Shown: positions 13,501 to 25,240 of the stretch, piece by piece
Layout of the letters: the number at the start of each line of letters is the position of its first letter
How positions within the stretch are numbered: position 1 is the stretch's first letter
Assembly (NCBI GenBank): GCA_021442155.1
Contig: CM038221.1
Location: 29,045,906 to 29,109,905, forward strand
Reading direction: 5' to 3'
DNA: 64,000 nucleotides
Source of the DNA: Cymbidium sinense
Lineage: Eukaryota; Streptophyta; Magnoliopsida; Asparagales; Orchidaceae
Notes under the pieces: model-generated
Told to the model about the DNA's origin: nothing
Databases searched by the model: none
Seen by the model: only the letters and a program-made list of their open reading frames with translations
Translations under genes and position numbers: made by a program

Positions 13501-16138
13501 AAAACTTTCATACATGTGAATCTGTACTTAGCTAATGGATGAAAAATCCCTTTTCTTATTAAAAAGACATGCATTCATAATTCAATCAAAATAAAATATT
13601 TAAATTCCAAATACACTTCTTTACATTCATCATTTAAGTTTGCTAAGACATACACCATATGTATAAGCATGCTTAGGATTTAATCATATGCATGATATAC
13701 ATGATGGAAAGAATTGAATTAACATGTGTCATGTGATAATAAATCATTCCAATTAAACTTAAGATTTCTTTCTTATTGAATAAGGTCATTTAGAGTGAAC
13801 CTAAACATAGGATTGATTAAAACATATAATAAGCCATTCACTAAAGAGAATTAATTAATTAACTTGCTTTAGAAGTGACTTAAGGTAGGGATGAAAGAGA
13901 GATTTTCTCTCTTTCTTCTCTTTATAACACTTAATTGTTAAGTGTAGGGCATATGAAACAAAAGAAACTATTAAGTAAATCTTTAAATCAAGTAAATCAC
14001 TTAAAGAGAAATCAACCATTTATAAATTGAATCTTTCGCACTTAACAAAATTACAACTCTAAAGCCTAGTTAGGACATACCACACAAGCTTTAATGCACA
14101 CACATTACCACTTCTTTTATGTTAAAGCGGTGTATGGTTTGATGTATGCTTATTTTGTGATGTATTATTGTAGAGACTAGATGTTAGGGTATATATAATG
14201 TTAGGCTGATATTTGCCTAATCATACTTTCTGCAGGGGGTTTTGCTTAAGGGGTCGTTGTAATAAAAATATAAATAGTTTTGCTGTGCAGGTTACTTAGC
14301 CCCTAAGCATAATTCAAGTTAGGCTAGGTGGGCTTGGTTAATCATGTGCGGGGTGCTAAGTCCAAATTATTCATATAATTGCTTAGGTGTATGGTGCTTT
14401 TAGCTAATATTTATTTTGCAGGTGTAGCTAGATTTATTTTCCATTTTTAATGTAATTTTGCAATAGGATTAAGATGAGTGTTATGAGGGATTAGGATGAG
14501 CATTGGTTATAAGACCAAGTCTTATGTACCATGTGATGCCTTTGGAATAAGCACATCCAAATCAAGCCAAAAGGAAGAAAGAAATGGAGCAAATTAAATG
14601 AAGAAATGAAAGATGGAGAAATGAAGAATGAAGAATGAGGACCCCTATAACATTCATCATTTGTAATTATTCTCTTGTAATTCAAGTTGTATAATGGAAG
14701 AGCTCGGCTACCCACGTTTCTTTTTAGGTTGTACGGTGGTACCCGACCACATCGACTTTTTATTCTTTTGCATAGCTTTATAAAATTGTTAGATATTTTG
14801 TTTAGCTTATGCATTAGAAAAAGCATGCATTTTCATAGTTTTTTTATGATTAGTGATTGTTGTATGGTCTGGATGTGATTAGGCTCCTAGGATAAAAATT
14901 AATTATTCTACCCAAACTAATAACTCATAACTAAGCCTCTAAAATAACACATAACCTTATATAAAAGCCTAAGCATTAAATCAAGATAATAAAATATTTA
15001 GCAACCCCATAACTGGATGTTGTATATTTAATATCATGCATAATCATCTTATTTCACTCTTGTTAAGGGAGGGCTTCCATCTTTGTTAGATAGTAAGGGC
15101 TTAACCTTTGAGAGCCTATGATGGAAGAATACATCTTTACCTTTTGATTTGGCCCATAATCAACTTCTCATGCATTTAGTTGTACAAAATCTTATGGCCT
15201 GTGTCAAAATAAAAAGTCCCAAATTAAATAAAATTTGATAAAACAATTGCATTGGATTAAGTCATTAATTATACCCCTCATGCTCTAGTCTCATAGAGAG
15301 AGAGTTTAAGGACTTAGTTTCTTTTCTATATAATAGCAACCTAGCCATCATGAAAAAGCATATGCATATGACTTGCCTACATGGATTTAAAGCATAGGAG
15401 GAGTTAGCTGGCTGCCACTCTAGGCGATAATAAGTCCAGCAGTCTGGTGGTTTACTCTCTCTTGTAGTGGTAAATCATATACCCACTTTCGCCTTAGATT
15501 TAGGTCATGCTTTGGCTGTCGTCAAAGCTTCCTAGATTTGGAATTTGAGTTTGATGTTTTCTACAGGCTATAAGCATAAATCCTCACCTCTAAGGCATTT
15601 ATAATATTGTATTGTGGGATTATATGTCATAGATTTTTAATAAAATTTTAACTCAAATAAATAAATCTCCTCAACTTCAAATATATAAGGCCCAACCATA
15701 TGAAATATTAGAGGGCTCACTAGGCTTCTTAGTATCATGAGCTCCTACTCCTTTGGTTTTGATAATAACTCTCCCCTTTTTGATCCAACCAACTTAATTT
15801 TCTAAAACACAACTAATTTATTGATAATCCTATCTTTGAATTCTTTGGAGACAATAATCACCTACTTTAATTAAGAGTATCCTTAAGGGATTCATTTTTC
15901 TTAAGATGTAATTAACTACGGGGGCTTCCCCCATAGGGAACTTTAGAACCCAGTTTAAATAAACCCTATGGTATTCATCCAATTAAGGTATGAAAAATGT
16001 ATATTCAAGTCCCATCTAGATAGGTCCATTGTAGTAGTTACTTCTATCTTTCAAGATAGTACACTATTTGTCAATGTCGTACCTGATCATCTCAATAATT
16101 ACACCCTCAGATTAGATTTGCGTGGTGTCCTCCCCCGG

Positions 16139-16140
<2 letters not shown>

Positions 16141-16172
<32 letters not shown>
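16141..16172. repeat. (CA)16 microsatellite
   Basis: There are sixteen uninterrupted CA dinucleotides within the tail of copy C. The same site in copies A and E lacks the tract. Confidence 0.98.
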
Positions 16173-16180
<8 letters not shown>

Positions 16181-16237
16181 AATGAAACCAAAAATAAATA
16201 CCACAAATGTACAAAGTCTCTTTTATACATACATGAG

Positions 16238-18264
16238 TAGGGGCGGATCCAGAAACTTATTTTAGTGGGGCACAATAAAATAAAAAATAAATCACTTTTA
16301 AATGAAATTAAAAATAGAGCATCTTATATAATAAAATAAAGAAATAAAATATCATAACGATATAAATTTTTTTCACATTACATACCATTTATAACTTTTC
16401 CCTCCAAGTATTCATATTTTGAAATCATTGTACAATCAATTCTTTGTCAACACTCTTAAATATATATTTTTCAATAAATGTAACAAGAAAATCATTCATC
16501 CAATAATCTCTCATTCAATTACGCAAATGATTCTTTATGATCTTCATTGCAGAAAATGCTCGTTCAAGAGTTGCTATAGCGATTGGCAATATCAAACAAA
16601 GCTTTATTAGCAAATATACAACCGGATAAACATCATTTTTCTTTATCTCTACTAAATTTTGTGCAAGTTCTCCAATCCCTTTCAACTTCAAAAATGCATC
16701 ATTGGATTTCATGTCGATAATATAATTCTCAGGTTGATTATCTAAAATTATAATGGAAACTTTTGAGAAATATGCATGATAGAATTTTGCCAAATATAGT
16801 TGGAAAGAATCACATGGATTCAAGTATGCCACACATAAAAGTAATTCAGTATTGGCCGCATCAAATCTATTATTAAGCTCCTGAAGTTGCATATTAATAA
16901 TAGAATAAAATAACTCAACTTGATAGCAGTATAAATTTGTGATTCCTTAAGCATATCTTCTTGACCTCCCACTTATAATAAAGTTTTCACTCATGTTTGG
17001 CACAATTATATTATTTTTCTCATATAATGCATGAACTTATTCAAGTAAAATGTTCCAACCATCATCTCTTATATTTTGTAGTCTTTGTTTTGATACTTTA
17101 ACCAGAGCATGTCATTTATAAAATCTTGATCCTTTTTCTATAAAAGTTGAGATAACTCATTTATGATTCCTAACATAGATTTCATCATGTGTGGATTGGA
17201 AACAAACTCAAAACATTGAATCGAATCAAGTAGAGAATTTGTTTCACCTCTTTATTCATTGTTCAAACCATCTTCTGTAATTATATCAAGAACATCTATA
17301 ACAGACCCAAATAAAATAAGAATATTAATTAATGCAGCATATTGTGATCCCCAATGCATATCTCTAGATCGTTGATGAGTTATTTCTTAATTTAAACATC
17401 TGCCATCTTTTAGTTCTCCACACCTTATTTGAAGTCTAAATAGTAGCTGCATGTGCAATGTCCTTCTGAATTTAAGGAGCAATTAATTTATTATTTCATG
17501 GAGCATTTTCAAGAAAAACATTCTTAATGCTTTCATTATGATTAGCCAAAAAGTGCAGAAGTTTAAGAAAATTTCCATGATTTTTAGAATCCTGTAATTC
17601 ATCATAACCACGAAAAGCTAATCCTTAGGGTAAAAGATAACTTAGACAATCAATCGTAGCACTTAATTGTATTTAACTTAGACAATCAATCCTAGCACTT
17701 AATTGTATTTTGTATTCCCTTCAGTTTTGATCAGAATGTCTTCAATAATGAAATGTAATGTGTTGATCTTGATTCATTAAATCTTCACACTTTCTTTGAG
17801 CAATATTATGTGCACTATTAACTTGACTAATATGAACTTAAAATCTATCTCTATTTTCTAATTTCTAAATCTCTTAAAATCAAAACTATTATCACTTGCT
17901 TGTTCACCAATATCAGGTCTATAAAGAAAACAAAATAAACAATATGCTACATCTTTTATAATACTGTACTCTAACCAACCTTTAAATTCATCAAACCATT
18001 TTGGATTAAATTTATGTAATTAATTTTCAGTCTATATTTGAGGAAATTCATGATCACGAGGCTAACATGGCCCTCTTCGGACTCTACCATAATCATTAGA
18101 ATGATACTCTGAAATTTTTTTCTTAATCCAGGATCTGCTAAAACATCTTCTAACTTGAACTCTGTGTGCACTTATTTAGACTTTGAATTACTACTTTCAC
18201 AAATAATAATATGTGAATCGCTTGACTCTTCTTGTTCAATCTTTCTCTTAAAAAATCTCTCCAT
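16238..18264 (-). pseudogene. hAT-superfamily transposase (DUF4371/hAT-C type), decayed
   Basis: On the minus strand a possible start at 18264 gives MERFFKRKIEQEE and then a stop. Downstream, DPGLRKKF (about 18130) and a segment resembling the TTF-type zinc-finger region (KDVAYCLFCFLYRPDIGEQA, about 17890-17960) follow in shifting frames. The C-terminal dimerisation domain is best preserved at 16515-16892: it ends LPIAIATLERAFSAMKI, the LERxFS signature of hAT-C. The order from zinc finger to dimerisation domain matches plant TTF-type hAT transposases. Several stops and frameshifts are visible, so it is inactive. GGGGCGGATCCAG at 16240 resembles the terminal repeat of such elements; I did not find its partner at the far end. 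Confidence 0.85.
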
Positions 18265-18330
18265 ATCTAATTATAAGAATCAATTAAAATACTAATGTAA
18301 AGTATTGAAGATTAATATGCATAAAAAAAT

Positions 18331-18555
18331 TAAAAGGCATACTTTCAATCATATTTCAAAAAAAATAAAATAAAGGCACACATTCAGCTTTTTCTAAAAA
18401 AATAATAATTTCTGAAAATAAAAGCACATAGTCGGCCTGTACTCAAAAAATAAATCAATAATATTTCTTAATAAAGACACACTGTTGATCTTTATTAAGA
18501 AATTACAAATCAATAAATTTTTAAAAAAAGGCACACCTTCAGCCTTTTTTAAATA
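18331..18555. repeat. Five degenerate subterminal repeats beside the hAT transposase
   Basis: Words of the form TAAAGGCACACxxTCAGCxTTTTT recur at about 18331, 18373, 18419, 18472 and 18526, spaced 42-54 bp and separated by A-rich sequence. They lie just upstream of the transposase start. hAT transposases commonly bind subterminal repeats, so this is a plausible binding array (inference). Confidence 0.65.
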
Positions 18556-18559
18556 AAAA

Positions 18560-19125
18560 ATATTCACATACCTTAATCAATTGTAAAGACTATTCCACTG
18601 AAAAATATTTTTGAATATTTTGCTGCTCTAAAATTTCCTAATATAAATTATCTAATTAATAAGTAAATTCAAATAAAAAATTTAATATGATTTAATACAT
18701 AATAAATCTCAATATCACAGTATAAAAATAGGAATCATGAAAAATTTAACTTAAAAACATGAGATTTAGGAATCACAATACAAAAATATGAATCGCACCA
18801 CACAATAAAGATATTCATTTTAGCTATAAATATGTATAAATTAACAACGATTATGTGACACTTGAAAAGTATATGTACTAATAAAATACTTTGAGGCATG
18901 CACATTTTTAAAATAAATTGCCAAGTAAAGCATGAAGGTGACAGTTCAATAAACACATGACTCATATAAAATCTGACACTAAAAGTGACATGTTCACATA
19001 GATTTAAGTTTTGAAAAGAAAATTAACCTCGATTATACATATAAGTAACTCATTAACTTGGACTTCTTATGTTTCGGCAATATTATTTTCATGGGAAGTC
19101 AAAATTATTTATCACAACCTATCAA
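18560..19125. other. AT-rich interval, no gene recognised
   Basis: I saw no coding similarity and no clear repeat. It separates the hAT remnant from LINE sequence and may include the missing hAT terminus. Confidence 0.5.
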
Positions 19126-19129
19126 ACTT

Positions 19130-19455
19130 CTCTATCAAACTTCTCAACAATGTTTAGCATCCATAGTAGAACAACCCAGCATTAAACCAAACTAATTTTG
19201 AGAAACTTTTGTATTATATCACAACCTATGCTCAATTATTCTCTCCCATAATTTCAAATGTATGGCATTTCAACTTAATTTCTCTACCATTCTATTGTGT
19301 ATCATTTTTATTCTTAAAAATAGGAACCAACTAACTCTTTCTTCACTCATATGGCATCTTCTTAGTCTTTAAAATAATATTAAAAATATTATTAAGCAAT
19401 GAAATTCCTTGATCTCCTAAGTATTTTCACACTTACATTGAAATATTACTAAAAC
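19130..19455 (-). pseudogene. Second RTE-LINE reverse-transcriptase fragment
   Basis: This interval matches 21700-21995 of the adjacent LINE nearly end to end but is more diverged. Both contain the segments encoding the Q(F/I)GFMPGR-like region and the DEWRKSLL/APIFKNKG-like region on the minus strand. Many stops are present. It is either an independent older insertion or a partial duplication of the neighbouring LINE. Between it and the LINE 3' end (19456-19768) I saw nothing recognisable. Confidence 0.75.
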
Positions 19456-19768
19456 TGAAGTTAGAAAGGCCTTAAAGAAAAGAAAGGGTGAAAAAGCACA
19501 ACCTTTTTAATTTTATTATTTTATGTTAATTAACTTTAAATTGTAGTATTTAATATCTTCTACATTATAAGTTACATTAAAATGCCTCTCTTAAAAATGA
19601 TCTTTCATGTGATGTAAAACTTGATTTATAGAAGACATTATTTTTTCAAAAATTTAAATCAATTTAAAGCTTTTAGTAATTAAAGGAAAATAATGTATAA
19701 TATATAGATTGACTGTAATATTAGATATATTTGATGAGCATGATTTGACTTTTTTATGTTAACTTTTA

Positions 19769-22700
19769 ACAACAACAAGCCTTTATCCCACTAAATGGGG
19801 TCGGCTACATGAATCCTTCGTGTCCATTATGTCATATTATGTGTCAAATTCTCATTTAATTCAGGTATACTAAGGTCATTTTTTATACATCTTAACCATA
19901 TATTTTTAGGTCTACCTCTATCTTTCTTAACATAAGGCAAATCTAATGCATCTACTCTTAACGGGTCATTGACGGAGACACTTTATGTGGCCAAACCATC
20001 TAAGGTGACACTTTCTAATCTTATCTGCCACTAGAGCTACTCTGACTTTTTTTTGAACATACTCATTTTGCATTTTATCTCTAAGAGTAATGCCACTCAT
20101 CCACTTGAGCATCCTCATCTCTACAACACTTAACTCTGACTTTATGGAATGATATATCTATAAATAAAATCTTAAGTACCTAGCTAAATACTTCACTTTT
20201 CTGTATTTAATTTAAAGCACAATATATAAGCTAGGTATTTCACTTTTTACTATGTATTTAATTCAAATCACAATATATGAAAATTTTATGAAATGTTGAA
20301 TACAACATCCAAATCTCAAACACCTAAATATGTACTTCAAAATTTTATTTTTAAATAAAATACCAAGCAAAGTACTTCACCTTTTGGATGCTTAATTTAA
20401 GTAGCAATATATGAGATATTTATGAACTAAGATACATATCAATAAAAATTTACATGCCTAGCAAATAACTTCACTTTTTATTAGGTATTTAATTAAAATC
20501 ATAATATATGAAATATTTATAAAATGATGAATATAACAATAAAACTTCAAGTGTCGAAATCTGGAGATAAAAAATTTTACTTTTTTATAAAATACCTAGC
20601 TAAGTACTTCACTTTTTGTATGATTAATTTAATTCAAAATATATAAGCATTATATGAAATAATATACATATCAATTAAACCTTAAGTACTAGCTAAGTTC
20701 TTCTTTGTTTATATGCTCAACTTAAGACATCATGTGTGAGTTAGTTATGAAATGAAATATATACTAAAAAAAATCTTAAGTATCTAGCTAGGTAGTTCAC
20801 TTTTTACTACATATTTAATTTAACTCAAAATATATAAAAACTTTATGAAATTGTGAATGCACCAATAAAACCTCAAGTACTTAAAAAAGCACTTCAAAAT
20901 TTTTATTTTTCTACAAAGTATATAGCAATGTACTTTACTTTTTAAGTGCTTTATTTAAGTAACAATGTAATAATTATTTACAAAATGATTTATATATATA
21001 AATCATAAGCACTATAAATCATTGCAGGTCTTAACACCATCTTTTACAATTTTCCCTTTAAGTTTAAGCGGTACTTTTCTAACACACAATAGGCCAGATG
21101 CATTCCTCCACTTCAACCATCCAACTTGAATTTTATTAATAACATCTCCATCTATTCACCATGATTTTGAATAATAGAGCCTAAATATCTGAATCGCTCA
21201 CTCTTTTTTATAACTTATTCACCTAATGTCACAACACTATCACTATAACTTCTACAACTAAAATTACACTCTATATATCTAGACTTAAATGAAAACCTTT
21301 AGACCCTAAGGTTGACCTCCATAATTCAAGTTTCTCCTGGACTCCCTCTCTAGTCTTATCGATAAGAAGAATGTCATCAGCAAAAAGCATACACTAAGGT
21401 GCATCTTCCTATAAATGCCTAGTAAGCATCCATAACTAAAGCAAAAAATATAAGGGCTTAAAACTGATCCTTGATGTAATCCAACTAAAATAGGAAAATA
21501 TTTTGTCAATCATCCTTGTGTTTAGACAGAAGTAATAGCTCTAGTATACATATGCTTAATGTCTTGAATATAACTAGTATTAACTCCTTTCTTTTCTAGA
21601 ACTTTTCAAAGAGCATCTCTTGAAACTTTATCATAAGCTTTCTCTAAATCAATAAATGTCATATGTAGATCCTCCTTGCTTTCTCTATACTTCTCCATCG
21701 AACCTCTTAACAAATGTATGGCATCCATAGTATATCTACCTGGCATGAAACCAAACTGATTGTGAGAAACTTTTGTATCACATCCTAAACTATGTACAAT
21801 TACTCTCTCCCATGATTTTAATGTATGACACATTAACTTAATTCCTCAATAATTTGCACAATCTTATGCATCACCTTTATTCTTAAATATAGGAGCCAAC
21901 AAACTCTTTCTCCACTCATCTGGCAACTTTTTAGTCTTTAAAATAAAATTAAAAAGATTTGTAAGCCAAGAAATTTCTTGACCTCCTAAATATTTCCACA
22001 CTTCTATTAGAATATCATCTAGTCTTACTATTTTTCCACATTTCATTTTATGTAAGGCTTCAACTTCGAGATTTACTAATATGAAGATAAAAACAAAATT
22101 CTCTATTTTTGTTTAAAGTATTAAGGTTGCTAAAATTAATTGTATTTTTAGATCTTTCATTGAAAAGTTTATCAAAATACCCCATCCACCTATTTTCAAT
22201 ATCCTTTTCTAAGAAAAGCACTTTATGATTTTCATCCTTAATACACCTTACTTGAGCTAGATCTTTACTTCTCCTATCTCTTTGGTTAGCTAACTTATAC
22301 ATACATCTTTCACCTTCTTTGGAATTTAATCTATTGTATAAATCATTAAAAGCTAAATTTTTTCAATCATATTTTACTTTCTTAGAATCTCTACATGCTA
22401 CTTTATATTTTTCTCAATTCTCTGAGTTTTTACATCTAAACCAAAGTTTTATAACAACACTTTTTTTTATCTTTTCTTGAATATTCTGGCTCCACCACCA
22501 ACTATTTTTATTAAAAGAAGATTTTACTTTTGATTCTCCAAGCACATTTTTAGCAACTTGCTTAATTTCACTTACTACTTTTTCTCACATAACATTAGCT
22601 TCCTTATTAACATCCAAAATTTAAAGCTCTTGTATCTTGCTCTTAAAAATATTTTTATTAGTGTTCTTTAAGTGGCCCCATCTAATCTTAGGATAAGAAT

Positions 22701-22840
22701 TTGATTTATTTTTTATCTTCCAATATTTCATCTTAAAATCTAAGACTAATAATCAATATTCGGTATTTAAAGTTTTACTTGCAATGACCTTATAATCTTT
22801 ACAATTAAAATGATCTATTTTTCTTATTAGAAAATAATTA
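19769..22840 (-). mobile_element. RTE-clade LINE, reverse-transcriptase and 3' part
   Basis: On the minus strand the order is as follows. A post-endonuclease linker begins NYFLIRKIDHFNCKDYKV at 22840. RT blocks follow: QFGFMPGR and IDLEKAYDKV (about 21630-21780), GLHQGSVLSPY (about 21470) and the FADD catalytic motif (about 21373-21384). The C-terminal VVEMRMLKWMSGITLRDKM segment is at about 20060-20120. The 3' end encodes the family-typical GTAGCCGACCCCATTTAGTGG and a short (GTT)n tail at 19769. Stops and frameshifts occur throughout. A minisatellite at 20150-21020 separates RT from the C-terminal part. The 5' neighbour of this piece is the endonuclease half at 44403-44826. Confidence 0.92.
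20150..21020. repeat. Eight-unit minisatellite inserted in the LINE
   Basis: Units start with a CTAGCTAAGTACTTCACTTTTT-like word (about 20180, 20230, 20370, 20457, 20590, 20690, 20785, 20920). Lengths alternate between about 95 and about 130 bp, because some units carry an extra block ending TACTTCAAAATTTT. This suggests a higher-order period of roughly 225 bp. The array replaces or interrupts about 30 codons of LINE sequence between the RT domain and the C-terminal segment. Confidence 0.75.
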
Positions 22841-24715
22841 TGGTGTTTATTTTTGTGTTGGGTGTGTTTGTCTGAGGTGACACCACGTAGATCTGCAGAT
22901 GCACTCATTAGTGTGATCAGATATTACATTAAGGAATATTGTACTATCTCAAGAGATAGAAGTCACTATCATGTAATGGACCTAATCACCTAATAAGGAC
23001 TCCTAAGGCATGATGGGTCTTCGAATATACTAGATATTTTTTTCCTACTTTACATAGAGAAGTAAAGTAGGGTTTAGTTAAACTGGGTTCGTTAAGTTCC
23101 CTATGGAGGAAAGCCTCCATAGTTAATTACATCCTAAGAGAAATGAATCCCTTAAGAATACTCTCGATTAGAGTAGGTGATTGTTATCTTTGAAGAATTC
23201 GAAGATAGAACTATCAAAGGGTTAATTGTATTTTGGAAATCAAATGGGAGAGATCCAAAGGGAAGAGATATTATCAAAACTAAAGAGGATGAGTAAGGAG
23301 TGAGAATGATACTAAGAATCCTAGTGGGCACTCCAATCTATCCTATGGTTGGGCTTTATGTATTTGAAATCGAAGAGATTCATTTGTTTGAGTAGAAATT
23401 TTATTAGATTGCTAAGGCTTATAATCCATCAACACAAGATTGTGAAAATTCCTAAGAGGTGAGGATTTATGCTTGTAGCCCAAAAAGGAGATACAATCTC
23501 AGATCATGAATCTAGGAAGCTTTGGAAAGGGCCAAAATATGACCTAAATCTAAGGAAAAAATGGGCATCTAGTTTATCTCCACTAGATAGAATGAACCAC
23601 CTGACTGTTGGGCTTATTATCACCCGATATAATGAAAGAATAATTATAATTATAAAATAATTAGTGTTCTGGGGGTCTTCATTCTTCATCCTCCATTCTT
23701 CACTCTTCATCTTTCATTTCTTCATTTTTAATTCGCTCCATTTTCTCTCTTTCTTTTGGTTTGAGTGGGCTGTAGTTTGCTCCGAAGACATCACATGATG
23801 TATAAGATATGGTCTTATAATCAATGTTCATCCTTAATCCCCATAACACTTATCCTAATCCTAATGCAAAAATTACATTAAAAGGAAGGAAAGTAAATCA
23901 AGCTACTGAAAACAAATATTAAACACACCTTATATCCCAAGTAGTTATAGGAATAATTTTGACTTAGCACCCTACACATGGGTAACCAACTCCACCTGTC
24001 CTAACTTGGGTTATGCTTAGGGGTATAAGCAACCTGTACAATAAAAAATATTAGTATTTTTATTACAATGCCCATTTAGCACAACCCCCTACAGAAAGCA
24101 TGATTAGACTAATATTGGCCTAACATTCATACTACGCACATGCACCATAACATCCAGTCTAAAATAATACATCACAAAACTAAACATTCATCAGACCATA
24201 CACTGCCCTAACATAAGGCTAGAAATGGTCACTTAGTCTGATGTGTATGTGTTAAGGCTTGTGTGGCATGTCCTAACTAGGCTTTAGAGTTATGGTTTGC
24301 TAAATGTGAGGTATTTAATTTATAAAAAGTTAATTTCTCTTTAAATGGTTTAGTTGATCTAGAAATTTTATTTAGTATTTTCTTTTGTTTCATATGGCTT
24401 ACACTTAGCAACTAAGTATTGTAAAGAGAAGAAATAAAGAGGGAGTCTCTCTTCCTCCCTACCTGAAGTCATTTCTAAGGTAAATTGATTAATGAATTTT
24501 CTTTGGTGATTGGTTTATTATGTATTTTAATTAACCCTAAGTTTAGATTCATTCTAAATAACCCCATTTAATAAGAAAGGTATCTTATGATTAATTATTA
24601 TGGATTACTATCACATAACACACATTAATTTTTTCTTTCCATCATGTTTATCATGCATATGAATAACCTTAAGCATACCAATACATATAATGTAAATCTT
24701 AGCATACCAATAGAT
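22841..24715 (-). mobile_element. Noncoding element, copy D, tail portion (inverted)
   Basis: TGGTGTTTATTTTTGTG at 22841 is the reverse complement of the family tail, and the following 1.9 kb mirrors 13620-16203 of copy C. The base before it is LINE sequence encoding NYFLIRK. The matching head portion lies at 43531-44402, where the LINE resumes, so the two are read as the ends of one inverted insertion. Confidence 0.75.
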
Positions 24716-25240
24716 GGTGCATGATTCTTCTCCTTTGCACGTGATGAAAGATGAACACCGTTCATCTTTCCTCATTCAATCCACTCGAGCTCAGATTGGG
24801 ATCAAAATGATCCCACACCTTCGGAAGGAGGGGGGATGTATATCCAACGATCAAGATTGCATGGGATGATAATTCCCTTCAAAAAAGATCAACTAAAAAT
24901 TCTCTATAGCTCCGGTTTTGAACAATTACCTCACCGGAGGCTATCACCGATGCTTCAAATGACAAAGGTAACTTCGTCTAGTAGAGACGAAGCCTTGTTG
25001 AAGAAATTCGATCGTGATTTGAAGTGGATTATTCGATCGACCAAGCTTCTCTTCAGTGGTGATCGGTCTTGATTGAAGTTGAACTTCTTGTGGCTTAGGG
25101 GGCTTGGGAAATGACTCAATCGAGCTCAGCGAGGTGTGGGGAGGGTATGGGTAAAAGGAATTTGAGTTTGATGAAGAGAGGAGGGAGTATTGCTTGGAAT
25201 GGTGATGCCCTATTTCGGATTTGTACATAGAGGAGTAATG
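24716..25240. other. Unassigned GC-richer island between inverted element pieces
   Basis: This 0.5-kb segment does not obviously match the other copies of the noncoding family, and its composition is less AT-rich than its surroundings. It contains a strong hairpin (24746-24770) and a second with 7-bp arms TTCGTCT/AGACGAA near 24975. A 94-codon minus-strand frame (24944-25228) has no similarity I recognise. It may be a diverged part of the element (the segment equivalent to 11060-12040 of copy C is missing here) or a separate insertion. Confidence 0.4.
24746..24770. repeat. Perfect hairpin, 11-bp arms, 3-base loop
   Basis: GAAAGATGAAC, loop ACC, then GTTCATCTTTC. It lies at the junction between the inverted tail of copy D and the island. 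Confidence 0.85.

Larger units (their letters stand above)
8651..16203 (+). mobile_element. Noncoding element, copy C (near complete, 7.5 kb)
   Basis: The head TTGACC begins near 8650 and the tail ATAAATACCA ends at 16203, giving the longest copy in the window. Its first 1.7 kb mirrors copy B, and its last 5.8 kb matches copy A. No pair of direct long terminal repeats occurs inside it, and no gag/pol-like frame was found. It could therefore be a single giant solo LTR or a nonautonomous element. A (CA)n tract interrupts the tail at 16141-16172. No convincing target duplication is visible at its two edges, so the right flank may be rearranged. Confidence 0.75.

Noticed and set aside
14491..14826. 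111-codon minus-strand frame in copy C
   Set aside because: Not conserved as an open frame in copies A, E, F or G at the same place and no domain seen. It is a chance frame in noncoding repeat.
8651..16203. Complete LTR retrotransposon with two LTRs
   Set aside because: The head sequence recurs only at the outer ends of other copies, never as an internal direct repeat. No gag, protease, RT or integrase motif was seen in the interval.
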